From assembly GCA_964020975.1 (NCBI GenBank), contig OZ026628.1:66796689-66860688 (forward strand): a stretch of DNA of 64,000 nt. Reading direction: 5' to 3'. This document shows, piece after piece, positions 39,836 through 51,120 of the stretch; positions within the stretch are counted from its first letter, which is position 1, and every line of letters starts with the position of its first letter. Source of the stretch: Hermodice carunculata (lineage: Eukaryota; Annelida; Polychaeta; Eunicida; Amphinomidae). Position numbers and translations under genes: made by a program. A model generated the notes under the pieces. That model did no database searches. It was not told where the DNA came from and saw nothing but the letters and a program-made list of their open reading frames with translations.

Positions 39836-41290
39836 ACACTGCGGGAAAAAAATACCACCCCTGTATACAGCATAATGCAGATGTTATGGTGATATGTGTG
39901 GGGAGTTTAATTTATTTTACCTTTGATTTTCACATCTCTTTTGAGAGGAAAAGGTCGTACTGAAAAGGACTTTTCTGGTTGTTGTTGGGAGGCTGCATGC
40001 ATCAATAGCGGGTGTGACAACCATGCTTCTGTAAGGAAGCTTGGCATGCTGCTTGTCAGCTTGCTGATGTCAGCCTGGGGAATTTGATTCCACTGGTCTG
40101 TGTGCCTCTGTGCCAGTTGGTCCAGGGTAGATGCAGGTTCTGCACCCTCATCCATGAATCCACAGCCAAGGACATACCGCTAATGCTCGATGGGGGGGGG
40201 GGGCAGGTCAAGTGAACAGGCTGGCCATGGCAACAATGGGATATTGCGTTGCTGTAGATACTGCATGCTGACTCGGGATCTGTGTAGTCATGCATTATCA
40301 GTTTCCCTGGATATTGTTGGATCCACTCTCCAACTGTGGGCAGGGTCTCATCCAGGTAGTGCTGGCCTTTTAGTGTTCCATTCACCCTGACGACAGCTGT
40401 TCCTGCTGTTGCTATAATAGCCCCCACATCATGACACTGCCTGCTTCATTGCAGTCATGTTCAACTATACATCCTTCTACAAACCTCTCAGAAGGTATTC
40501 GTCAAACCCCATATTTTTCCATTGTGGAAATCCACACAGGATCGGGATTTATCTGACCATATAATGCTGTTCCATCGATTTCTGGTGCAGGCTGCGTGTT
40601 CCTGACAAACTGTACCCATCATGGCCTGTGTGCAGGACTGCGAGGGGAGTAAATGGCATGGCAATATGGCCTCAGTCTGGCCAAGACTAGTCCCTTGTTA
40701 ATGGTAAACAGTGATATAGGGACATTGCAGGCCTGGCGCCGCTGCTGAAGATACCTCTCGGTGGAAAGAATCCTGCACCTTCTTGCATACTGAATGAAGT
40801 AATGGTCATCCATTCAATCTGACCATATTGGCAGCTCAGCCTTCTTCTTGTATCCGTTTGTTTCCTGGAAACGGTTTCACTACCTTTTTACCAATGGCTT
40901 GGAGCATCCTAGTATCACGCCAACCTCCCGCTCAGAAAGGCCAACCTTCAACATCCCAATGATTCTGTCCTTGTCAAATTCAGGCAGTTGTGGGTGACCA
41001 GTACACAATGGCATTGTGGTTTCACATTGACCCCAATGGTGTCATGGTCCCCTCATAAAGCCCATAGGCCCAATACAATACACACTTTCACACCTGTCTG
41101 GCTGTTGATTTATTTTCAAGACAGTTTGTGTGTGTGTTTGTGTATGTGTGTGTGTGAGAGAGAGAGAGAGACTGCTCATGTATAATCCCAAGCTATCCTG
41201 TTTATTTACATGATATTCTATGGGAAACCCTTATTTTCAATATGAAGGCATGTTTAACCACAGGGGGTTGTATCTTTTTTCTCCAGCTGT
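39836..41290 (-). mobile_element. Tc1-like DNA transposon, decayed, with terminal inverted repeats
   Basis: The left end (39836-39863, ACACTGCGGGAAAAAAATAC and onward) pairs with the reverse complement of the right end (41261-41290, ACAGCTGGAGAAAAAAGATA and onward). Both give imperfect ~28-bp inverted repeats with the CACTG/CAGCTGG-type start common in Tc1 elements. Element length is ~1.46 kb, normal for Tc1. It lies between the two copies of the segmental duplication. A (GT)n/(GA)n tract at 41127-41171 expanded inside its right arm. Confidence 0.7.
40002..41014 (-). pseudogene. Tc1-type transposase, decayed
   Basis: The minus frame from ATG 41014 begins MPLCTGHPQLPEFDKDRIIG, then LSEREVGVILGCS, an N-terminal helix-turn-helix. 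Near 40800-40620 come DDHYFIQYARRCRILSTERY and RLRPYCHAIYSP. The catalytic domain appears in shifted frames: VWISTMEKYGV near 40520, then VNGTLKGQHYLDE at ~40370. The HDN-type block is mutated (IMHDYTDPESA) near 40290. The C-terminus reads GCHTRY then a stop at 40002-40004, the usual Tc1 ending. Total span (~337 codons) is family length, but several stops and frameshifts make it clearly dead and older than the element at 25.8-27.6 kb. Confidence 0.75.
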
Positions 41291-42068
41291 ATATATCGCA
41301 TTTTACACATATATAGTCCCTCTTGTTCGCACTTTACTTATGGCCTGCGAAAAAGTAGGCATGAGAAGTCAAAATTAGTTTTGCGCACAACGCTGTTCCA
41401 CACAGTAGATCACAAGCATTATGTCAGATGTCTACTGGGTGTGTGGAATGTCGAGGCTGAGATAAGCAACACAACGAACCGTGACATAAATGCAGCTCAC
41501 AGAAGTTGATAAATTTATAGACATTTGCAAAGCATAAAGGTTTTCAAAACAAACAGCAAACTACTACAAAAAATTATTTGCACTGATTGACAGTAAAATC
41601 CACACGTTCTGAAACACATGCATACAGGCCATAAAAACAATATAACAACAGCGAAAACATTTTAGTAAGATTATGTGAATATTTTCAAACCAGTTAAATT
41701 TACCGGATTATATATACATATATTATCAAGTCTTGGCTATATAGAGAAAATACTCAAAAGGAGACAATCCAAATCATGAATATCAAAGACCTAGATAGGA
41801 ATATCATGTAACATATATCCATTAAGGTCCGGACAAAAAAACCACATATCAATGATGGAATGGTATCTGACGTCTTAAAGACCTTTCAAGTGAAATACTA
41901 ATGACACACACCATAATTTTATTGACAGTTCCATGCAATACAGATTAACATTTGGCAAAATTGGTGTACATTTGTCACGTAATGAAAGGTTCGTAACTAA
42001 CTATAAATAGAACATTGTGGCTTACACCAAGATGCATAAGTATGTTTAACACTTGCCTCGCCTTTTCC

Positions 42069-42138
42069 ATGTATGTATGTATGTATGTATGTATGTATGT
42101 ATGTATGTATGTATGTATGTATGTATGTATGTATGTAT
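42069..42138. repeat. (TATG)n tetranucleotide microsatellite, copy B
   Basis: About 17 units of TATG/GTAT repeat without interruption, at the position matching the tract in copy A. Confidence 0.95.
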
Positions 42139-42242
42139 AACTAGTTTATCCTCAAAAGTCGTTCTGGGAATGTTCGTCTCTCATTGCTAAACTCACCGTA
42201 TAGTGTGTCTATACAATAAAGGTTTTATCCATATTGTACATA

Positions 42243-44281
42243 CAAGGTGTGTCTTACGAAACGCAACAGTTAGAATTTTTTTAATATACTCAACCCTCTA
42301 GTGGCACTCACAAAAATTAACTTTGAAATAAAGCACCCAGATGTTGGCTACAAGTTAATACTGGCTCGGTCTTATTTGCGTTCCAGATGACTGAGCAATC
42401 TTTGTTTTTTTGTAAGGTACCCAACATGCCATTTTCCGCACTTTGCAGGATACGATTAAATTTCAATTTTGGATTTAAATATTAGTAGTCCTCATTAGTA
42501 CATCACATTGAGAAAAAGTACAAGTCTTCGCAATGGTTTCTGCTCATATTGCACCCTTTGACACTGTGTGACCAATCTATAGGCAAATAATAAGTGGCAT
42601 TAATAAGGTTAAAAATCTCTTGTCTGAGTTTGTACTTAGTGCCTCTCAAAACAATATGCTGAGATCTGTCTTTTATCTGGACGAAGCTCATTACATAAGA
42701 TGTCAGTAGTGTTCATTGTGATTCTCTCTCAAAGAACAACACATTAACTCAGGCATAACTTACACATTTGACTGTCAACGTGCACAACTACCACTTGAGT
42801 CAAACCAAGCCAGTCAGATCTTGGTTTCTTCACGGAATGATGCAGTTTACTCCACAACAGAGATCATTTGTCGTAACAGAATATGCCCATTTGGGTAGCT
42901 TGGAAGCAGTGAGGAACTCTTTTGCCATACAGTACCAAAATGTGAATGTTCAAGCAAGAAGCACCATTTTACGAAACTGCAGAAAATATGAAGAGAGGGG
43001 CACAAGTCTAAACCTAAGAAAAGGTAGAAGTGGTCTGAGGCGCACTGTTTGCACTGCTGGCAACATTCAGGCAGTTAGGGACATATTGGTACAAAACCCT
43101 CACACAAGTGCTCGCAGGAGTGAACTGGGGATGAATCATACATCGTTCAACCACATCACAAGACTGGATTTGCAATGGTACCCATTCAAGATGACTGGCG
43201 ACACCAGCTTCTACTGAGGGACCATAACAGACGAGCAGCGCTCTGCCCGGGCTTCTCGCTAGAGCACCAAGGTTCTTGGACAATGTCATGATTGGTGATG
43301 AGGCAGGCTTTGCCATGAATGGTGAAGTCAATTCACAGAATGTCCATCAGTATAGCCCGCGCCATACCGCACCCCACTTGAACTATGACAGGAATGACAG
43401 TCGTCAAAAGATAACTGTTTGGGTTGGACTATGTGGCAGTGGACTATTGGTTGGTCCTTTCTTCTTCCCAGGTAATGTGAATGGGCAAAATTACCTAAAT
43501 ATGATAAATGATGATGTAGTTGCTCAGCTGGCTGCCAATTTCCCCAGACAGTGCTTGGAAGGTTTCGATACCCATGGTGGATGCAGGATGGTGCTCCAGC
43601 ACATCGCAGAGTCATAGAGCTGGATTGCCTCCACGAGCTCTTTGGAGATAGGGTGATAGCTCTGAATCACCAGACTGCGTGGCCTCCACAATAGCTTGAT
43701 CTGACCCCATGTGATAACTTTTTGTGGGGTTACTTAAAGAACAGGGTGTATGCAACCCCAGCAGCCCACCTTGCGATTTGCAGGCTTGCATACAGGTAGA
43801 GTGTGAAAATCTGCGCCAAAATCCACGGATGTTGCAGAGAGCAATGGGTGATATGTGTCGTTGAGCAGCAGAATGTCTGGCTTATCATGGAGGACATGTG
43901 GAAGCTGTGGGACCTTAAGTTTCATTGGCTGTAACTTTGTGAAACTTTGACTCAATGACTGTGATAATTTTTTTCTTAGTACTGCATATTTCAGGTAGAT
44001 GTGATGTGGTTATAACCAGTATTATTATTATTTGACTTTTTTTTGTAGACCAGCTCAAGTGCCATGAACATTGTCTGTCTTTGCTGAAACTTGCTATATG
44101 AACTTCTTTCTCAAGCAGATAAAGCGTTTCATTGTTACCGTTAGATTGTTTTTGTTGTTATAGTAATGTTAAACAATTTTGCAACATTTTACAATGATTT
44201 GTATTTAAACAATCAACTTTTTCCATGTTATTAAAACCATTTTTCCCAATCAGCTAACCTGCGTTTTTAAGACACACCCTG
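42243..44281 (+). mobile_element. Mariner-like DNA transposon (DD41D type), with TIRs and TA target duplication
   Basis: The left end CAAGGTGTGTCTTACGAAAC pairs with the reverse complement of the right end, CAGGGTGTGTCTTAAAAACG. Inverted repeats are about 28 bp with a few mismatches. TA flanks both ends (42241-42242 and 44282-44283), the expected target duplication of the Tc1/mariner superfamily. The full element is 2,039 bp. The corresponding point in duplication copy A has no insertion, so it moved in after the duplication. Confidence 0.9.
42837..43918 (+). pseudogene. Mariner-like (DD41D) transposase, decayed
   Basis: The protein begins MMQFTPQQRSFVVTEYAHLG with a helix-turn-helix region (RSTILRNCRKYEERGTSLN, then GRSGLRRT). 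The catalytic region reads NVMIGDEAGFAMNG (first D, ~43290), WWMQDGAPAHR (second D, ~43585) and LTPCDNFLWGYLKNRVY (third D, ~43705). 41 residues separate the last two aspartates, counting one stop codon as a residue. DD41D is a minor Tc1/mariner class (rosa/Visitor-like elements by memory). At least two frameshifts (near 43200 and 43580) and in-frame stops (e.g. ~43692) break it. The C-terminus ends GGHVEAVGP before TAA at 43916-43918. Confidence 0.8.
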
Positions 44282-44393
44282 TATATTTGAATGCACATAA
44301 AAATATTTGCGTGCACCACAGCTATAAATAATTATTAACGTTTCACCTTTAGGGAACCGTTCAATCTCGGAAGTGGAATTTTCATGAGATATA

Positions 44394-44646
44394 TAAGTGA
44401 ACTGTTCCGAAGCTTTTAGGCAATGTTAAATACGAATATTCCATTGAACTTATCATGAGCCATATACATGCAAATAACGGCGCACATACCAAATGACATA
44501 TCTTATGCCAGGAGACACCCTAAGTGGACTGTTCTGAAGGTTTTGGCAATGTTAAATACAAATATTCAATTGACCTTATCATGAGCCCTATACATGTAAT
44601 TGGTGGTGCACATACCTACTGACACATCTTATGCCAGGAGAGGTGA
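44394..44646 (+). repeat. Tandem duplication, period 127 bp
   Basis: AAGTGAACTGTTCCGAAG-type sequence at 44395 recurs as AAGTGGACTGTTCTGAAG at 44522. The following CAATGTTAAATAC, CTTATCATGAGCC and CTTATGCCAGGAGA words keep the same 127-base spacing. Copy A of the segmental duplication appears to hold only one unit (35840-35960), so this doubling is specific to copy B. Confidence 0.8.
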
Positions 44647-45173
44647 CACCCTCCATGTTTTACATGTTCTTCCTGTGCTAGAAGCCCTAAATAAATAATA
44701 TTTTTGAAAGATATCTGTAGATAAGAAAGCATACAAACACAGACTGACCTTTATTTTCGGAGCTAAAAACTCAATTTTATCATCAGAGACATTTATACAT
44801 ATAATGAAGGGTCATGCATGCACAATCACAGAAATTGTAATCTAGTAACACGTTTTGGTATATTACTTGAATATTCCCCTTGAATTTCCAACCACCTTCA
44901 TCGTATGTTCTCTTAAACTATATTTCGCTTGAAGCAATAACCACATAGCAAATGTATATCAGTGTATCCCTATACAAACACAGGTGTAGGTAGAAAGTAC
45001 AGTTCATATTATTTTTTTGGCCATTCTAGTCATGCCTGCTGAACAGACCGACATTCATGTATTCTTGGACGTGTATGTCCTGCACATTGGCCACGTCAGA
45101 CTGGGTATTAGTGCAAAATAAGTGACTAAACTCTAACATGTCTACATTGGTTAGCTCGGTGATAATCTTCGGA

Positions 45174-45254
45174 CATCAAGGCAGACATACTGCCTTGATG
45201 CCCATAGCGGCAACTTGATAGTGATTGACTTTCTCATTGATTTATTAATCAATG
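45174..45254. other. Two adjacent perfect hairpins
   Basis: 45174-45184 CATCAAGGCAG is perfectly complementary to 45190-45200 with a 5-base loop. 45235-45242 CATTGATT is perfectly complementary to 45247-45254 with a 4-base loop. Both lie in the part of duplication copy B that copy A lacks. No gene or terminator context is evident. Confidence 0.7.
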
Positions 45255-46949
45255 CAAACGGTAATAGCGCATCTGCTGCCTCCATTGAAATAAAATGGTG
45301 CTATTTTGGGCCGGGACAGACCAAGTGTGGCACATATAATATAGGGATTTGTCAGCTCCGATGGAAATTACTAGTAGTCATCTGTTGCACTCCGAAAGCC
45401 TAAAATAGAACACAAAATTCAGTCTGTATATTTGAAAATAAAGATGTATATGTATGTAATGCCCAGTATTACATTCATTTTGTACAGATACGCTCGACAT
45501 ACAGATGTGCTTAAATGTATCTGTCCTTTACTTGCAAAAGAGTCATCCAACTTCTCACCAACCAATATTTATCCTCAGCGAATGATACCCATGCTGTGAG
45601 ATAATCCTAGTTATCAGCAAATAAATTCATGAACAGCAGAGCTGTGGATATAAATGACAAGGGAAGGGCACAGAATTGTGTCTCTGAATAACCAAAAAAG
45701 TATTAGATATATGTATATCTATCTGACGTCCATGTGACCAATGCCCAGAATCTGCTACTCTTGTTCTATGCTCTCCATCCCCGTGTCTTTCACAGCACAT
45801 ATCGACATATTGAATTCAAAGCATTGAAGCATTCGTTCCTCTCTTTCAATTATCACATATCTTTGTTTTTTAGCCGTGAATGATTTTGACTAGCTTGCAT
45901 TGGGTAACTATGAGGATATATTTCCCTACCATGGAATATCTACTCTGTGCACCAATATCCAACACAAGAATGCAGTTTTATACTTACATTATCCTAGATT
46001 TCTTGTTCTTTCAGACTTTATTAACTCCATTTTTCATTAACACATTTGTCATTTGTGTATTTGCAAATTTCAGGAAATGCTTCTGCTCCCATCTCTGACT
46101 GTTATCGCATATCAGTGTATATGTTTTGATGTATTTTTGCATTTTGCATATTATTTTCAGTAGTGTACCATCACCTGTGCAGTACACTGTCACCCCAGTA
46201 GTATATTATCACCTATGTACTATACTGTCGCTATTGTAGTTGTAAATTGAAGCCGATATAAATACGATAGTATATTACAGAGACAACAATGTTTGTAAAT
46301 TAGAATACACAACTATGACTTGGCTCTAGTGACAGACTAACACCGGATGCTATCCATCGAACATATTGCAGTTTTTAATCGCAATATTAATCAATTATTT
46401 TGACCACCACGTGAAGTGTTTTTTGCCACATGATTTGGCGGAAAGTATGTTCATATGGCAGCTATCATTTACTCAGAAAGTCTAGAAAGAAAACAAAATG
46501 TACCAATTTAATCGAAGCATAAGTTATATTTGTACAACATTCTCGCATGAATCAGCACATTGCTTTCTCTTTGACGGCAAAATCAGTCACAAAACAGGAT
46601 CTATAAATCGACTTGCTTTCACATCACTACATCAAATCAGACGGCCATAGGGTTCCACGGAATCTTGGTAGACGAGTTAACAAAGTTGTAAGACAATGAA
46701 CCTTTTAAACCATACTCAGAATAAGAACAAAAGTAAAATGTTTGGAAGGTCATCCATAGGTGTGCCAAATACAAAGTACTGTAGCAAAACCAAATCTCCA
46801 AGAAAATAAATAACATATGAGTTAACCGGGAAATTCGTTTTAGAGAAAATGCAAGTGTGCTGTGGTGTACTATAATGCACTTATGTGTGTATGCACATAT
46901 TATAATTCATAATTTAAATTCTTAGCTAACCGTCGGACGATAGACGAGA

Positions 46950-47750
46950 TTTATGATATAAATAATTTTCTTTGCAATGGTTCTGTGTTTAAAAAGAGAA
47001 GGAAAAAGGAAAGAACCCTTTCCCACGATCACATCTCTTACCTTGGCATAACCGCAAGCAGAGTCATGGGGGCCTTTTAAAGGCCACTTTCCCCCGCCCC
47101 TTTCTTCAGCTACCCAGTCTAGATTTGCTCTCCATAAAACCCAGCTCATTACACCTCCTTTCGCAGCACTTCACCTGAAGGAGCTTCGATAAACTTGCCC
47201 CTACTCTATTTTCTCATATTTTACACTGCAATCCCATTAGCTCTGTCTGTTAATCTCTCACTTTCTGCCATAGCTCGAACTTGTTTCAGGTATCCACTAG
47301 CCCCATCCTGCACTTGCAAAACCTTAAAGAGGCTCTTTCTCTCTCGTTCTCTATGAAGTCATAATATTCTAAACCCCCAATAACCACATGATCCATAGTT
47401 TCATTTTCCTGTCACATTTTGAAACTCCTGTCATGCCCATTCACTTCCGCTTTGGGATATTAATTTTCTCCTCTTGCCCTCAGAATAAAAACATGGGACC
47501 ATTATTTCTATCTGCACACCTTCTCCTCACCGCTCTCTATACTACTTGGTAAGTTCTTAATGTACTCTTCTCCTCTGGCACTCTTTCACACTCCAGTATG
47601 TGCTTTCCTGTCGCAACCTTGACAACATATGCCTTCTGCCATAGCACGACTTCTATCATCGATAGGCATATGAATTCCTTTTTATGCTACGGATGGGAAA
47701 ACAAGCTAGCTTTCACCACATGGAAGCTAAATGGCACATATTCAAAATGA
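46950..47750 (-). pseudogene. LINE C-terminal region, decayed (likely related to the 37.9-39.5 kb LINE)
   Basis: Minus-strand pieces include EEKSTLRTYQVV near 47570 and NETMDHVVIGGLEYYDFIE near 47390. The second matches the ETxxHxxxxCxxY block of LINE C-terminal zinc knuckles, though the expected cysteine is lost here. A frame from 47149 to 46922 follows without motif. The position, immediately right of duplication copy B, parallels the LINE right of copy A. Both are on the minus strand, suggesting the duplicated unit may have included a LINE. Confidence 0.45.
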
Positions 47751-47918
47751 GGGAGACTTTCAAGTATGGTCCATTTCATATTCATTAATTAGATCTTATG
47801 TGTGCTTCTTTCAGTACACAGTTGCTAAGGTTTTGCAGGATGTGGCTTCTTTTCTGCCGTTTAATTGTCTTGTGTTTGATTGTTGAATTGATTTCACATG
47901 TGTAAACTATAAAGTATA

Positions 47919-47923
47919 ATATA

Positions 47924-47960
<37 letters not shown>
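47919..47960. repeat. (AT)n microsatellite
   Basis: About 40 bases of AT repeats with one GTA interruption. Confidence 0.95.
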
Positions 47961-47962
<2 letters not shown>

Positions 47963-47969
47963 CATACAT

Positions 47970-48970
47970 TGACCATAATATATGATATTCCTCTCACTAC
48001 GCAATTGTCTGGATATCACAGAAAACCTAAGAGTTCAATCGGGCCGGGGGGGGGGGGAGGGGTGATGTCAAATTTGCTTTCTTCTTGGTGCATATACTGA
48101 ATAAGGTAAATTAACCTAAAATGTAGATGCGTGTCTTCATCATCAGATATATCACTGCTTGTATCCCAAGTAAATGTTAGGACATCATACTCCTCGCAGC
48201 TACATAGTTGAGTTCCATATCTGAATATCATTTATCAATATAGTACTCTTTTAATTTATACTGTGCGGTGTTGTGGTGAAATGTTACGCACATAAAAGCA
48301 GATTCTATGACATATACTCGCCGGGGATCCTCCCTTTTGCATTCTTTTAGATTGGTTAATTATTGAAACTGCATTTTAGTGTTTTTCTAAACGTGCTCAT
48401 TTATCAACAAATACAAATCAATTTTTTCCATTGACCATATGGTATGATAGAAAGAGTCACTACAGTAGTATATACACTTGGGATACTGGAACATAGGGAC
48501 TGAGACCAGGAAAAGCCTCTGAAACCTTCCGAACTTCCTTCCATCAGTTGCGGTAGGGATACTGCATCACACAGAAAAGCTGAGGGCGGGTGGAGTGGAG
48601 CAGGGGGAATGAGACCGGTGAAACCCTTTGAAAACTGGGAGGTCTTCCCTTTTCTTGCCTTGGGACACCGGACCATGCGGAAAAGCTGAACGTTGACACA
48701 AGTTTTTATGAGCGTAGGTAAATGATCACGTGGGGGCTTCCCAGTTCTTGGTTACGTTTTTATATACTAATGTACTAAATCTCAGGGAGCCCAGAATAAG
48801 TTCCCTCAACTGATGCATTTATGAAAGTATAACCACCAGTTATAAGGGAATTATGTATGGCCTTCCTGGAGCGTGGGTAGAACTCTGGAAGTGTTGCAGT
48901 TGGGAAGCGCCTGGCTAGAGAAATGGCATATGGTATAATTAGCAAAAACTACTATCATGTCCGGAACGTT

Positions 48971-49028
<58 letters not shown>

Positions 49029-49400
49029 AACCTATAATCAATTCCAGATTCCCCTATATTTTGTGTCATGTCATTTTTTTCCTTCTATCAACCTGATAAG
49101 GCAGAAGTGGAAAGTTGATCGTTTTCATTACAAACTACTGAGTTTTTGTAAGATTAGCTCAACATAAACCGAGGAACTGATCTTACACGGAGGATGTCAG
49201 TGGTTACCAAGCACCTCATTGTTGTTCGGTTTTCGTCGTTTTTCTTGAAGGAAAATTTCACACTGCATCATGAAAATCGATGTGGTAACAACCCCCTCCC
49301 CCGAAAAGTCGGTATATAACATTCCAATTATATGTTCATTTTATTCACATATAACAATCCTTTAAATAACGATCCCGTTTCAGTGATATCAGATTTTCAA
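47970..49400. other. No gene recognised; poly-G, a ~110-bp tandem pair and (GT)n
   Basis: A G run lies at 48045-48057. From 48480 to 48697 two diverged ~110-bp units share ACTGAGACC/ATGAGACC, CTCTGAAACC/CTTTGAAAAC and GAAAAGCTGA. A (GT)n tract of ~50 bases runs 48973-49023. No coding motif seen. Confidence 0.6.
48973..49023. repeat. (GT)n microsatellite
   Basis: About 25 uninterrupted GT units. Confidence 0.95.
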
Positions 49401-50139
49401 CCGTCATGTCTGTTTCAATTGGAAAAACTTATTCCTAATGTTGTTAATAATTTCCACAATGGACGTAAAAATGTAACAATCAATGGCACCCTGGATCCCG
49501 TGCTTATGACTAACTATAAGGAACATAGGAACAGTAGAGTAAAACCGTATTGCATTAACCTATACTTAATCATTCACACAAACCTGTTTTTCCGCTTTCA
49601 CGATGGGATGAAAATCCAACATCCAACGAAACACGACGACAGAGCAGCGGAAAAGTTTAACATAGATATACCCAACACATTTCTGATGCAACTTGCAAAA
49701 GGTTTGGTAAGCCCTAAGACGGGGTACTCCGAGGCTGAAGAAAAGAATAATAATCCTCTACAGCTTATAATATTCTTTATCAAAGCATTTAACGTTGAGT
49801 GAAATCAACTGTGAGTTTATAAAAATACTGCCGCCTCCTCGGGGGGAGGCTGGGGGGGGGGGGCTGCACTTCAAAAACAAGGTAAGCAAGATGCGGGAAG
49901 TTGCTGCCAATGCTTTTGAAGAAGCAACTCGTTTTGCATAAATTATGCAACCGTGTCTCGAAAATATATAGAACGTCCTGCTGATGTTGACAGTTTTGAA
50001 AGTGTACAGAAAAAAATGGAACAATCAATGGCACACGGGGGCTCGTACTTATGATTGTTACAATAATTAACTTATGTACAATGGAGTAAAACCATATCTC
50101 ATTTATCTTTACCTAATCATTCACATTTAAACAACCCTA

Positions 50140-50440
50140 ACCTGCAGTTATGCTGTCTGAAAAGTGGAAGGAAAGTCTTCTACCTGCCGGAACACGACGA
50201 GCAGGTTCTACCGCATCTGTGATGCTCAGGATCGATAACGCTGGCTGAGAGGCGCAGTCTGTAGACAGGACAGAATCCAGAACGCAACGCAATGCTGGCG
50301 TAACAATTTTGGGGAAAATCTCACAAATGCTACACAAGCAAGTTTGAACCTTAACTATAACGTAAGGGTTCATATTAACTTCAGACAAGGAATACAGATC
50401 GAAGCCAGCAGCTCCTGGACTACTAAGTGTTGTCATCCAG
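50140..50440 (-). pseudogene. dUTPase-like gene piece, part of the fossil element
   Basis: The minus frame contains SPGAAGFDLYS, which matches conserved motif I of trimeric dUTPases, followed by a beta-rich stretch of the expected kind. Traces of two further family motifs are recognisable downstream. dUTPase removes dUTP from the nucleotide pool and is carried by many DNA viruses and some retroelements. The copy is broken. It sits next to the protease piece on the same strand, which supports a viral-type origin rather than a host pseudogene. Confidence 0.6.
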
Positions 50441-50739
50441 GCGTCATTATGATTTTTCTTAACACATACAAGCTCTTGAAGTTAGCTTGTCAGGTTGGTC
50501 ATCCTGTCTGGTCCAGACGGGTTTGGCGGGCATACTCCCTCCTTCTCCAGCTCTGAGTCCGAAGCAAATGGTGTTATATCTTCCTTTTCGTCTATTGTTA
50601 ATAGTAGAAAATAGTGGAAAAGCCCCGCAAGATTAAGACGAAGGTTGAATCTGTATAATGTCGATGTAATCTGGCTGTAAATAAAATCAGGGTGTAAATA
50701 AAATCAGGGCTGATGACATCAAAATCTATGTTAATTCTT

Positions 50740-51120
50740 TATCCAAAATTTGGTTTATAATCAAATCGCTCTCGTCCCTTTGATCTGTAAAATAGTTTAG
50801 AATTTTTTCTAAACTTTCCCTTAGCATATTTTCCAGACGTAAAATAAACAAAAATTGCCCATAAACTGTCAATTTCAAACTGCAAATGGTTTGCGGTATA
50901 ATGACAATTGAATCTGAGCAGTTTTAAGAGCCTTGAGAGAGAGGGGGAGTAGTTAAAGTATTCATTTTCGCTTTCAAGGGCCAAGTACAGGGCAACCCAA
51001 TGGCTGCCTTGAAAGCGCTGTGGGACAATATTGATATTGGCCACGTAACATATGGGTTTAAATTTTGGCCTCGACAAAAAAATTTTATCAGTAGGAAATA
51101 CGTTTTTCTATATACTTTCA
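50740..51120 (-). pseudogene. Adenain-type (Polinton/adenovirus) cysteine protease piece
   Basis: The minus frame carries GSHWVALYL followed by EYFNY, matching the 'GSHWVA...EYFDS' block around the catalytic histidine of adenovirus, Polinton and adintovirus maturation proteases. A later stretch lies where those proteases carry their catalytic cysteine. In such elements this enzyme matures capsid proteins. Broken; similarity is by eye only. Confidence 0.6.

Larger units (their letters stand above)
41700..46700 (+). repeat. Segmental duplication, copy B (with later insertions)
   Basis: Collinear partner of copy A. It is longer because it holds a 2,039-bp mariner-like element (42243-44281), a local 127-bp tandem duplication, and a stretch around 45010-45420 with no counterpart in copy A. 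Homology is clearest at the outer parts and just right of the mariner. Confidence 0.8.

Noticed and set aside
39549-47960. The (AT)n tracts at 39.5 and 47.9 kb as part of the segmental duplication
   Set aside because: Both lie right of LINE debris, but their immediate flanks show no similarity, and (AT)n tracts are common here.
49332-49802. 156-codon plus-strand frame as a gene
   Set aside because: Part of it (49440-49650) is a diverged duplicate of sequence next to the minus-strand dUTPase-like piece, so it most likely lies antisense to fossil element sequence.
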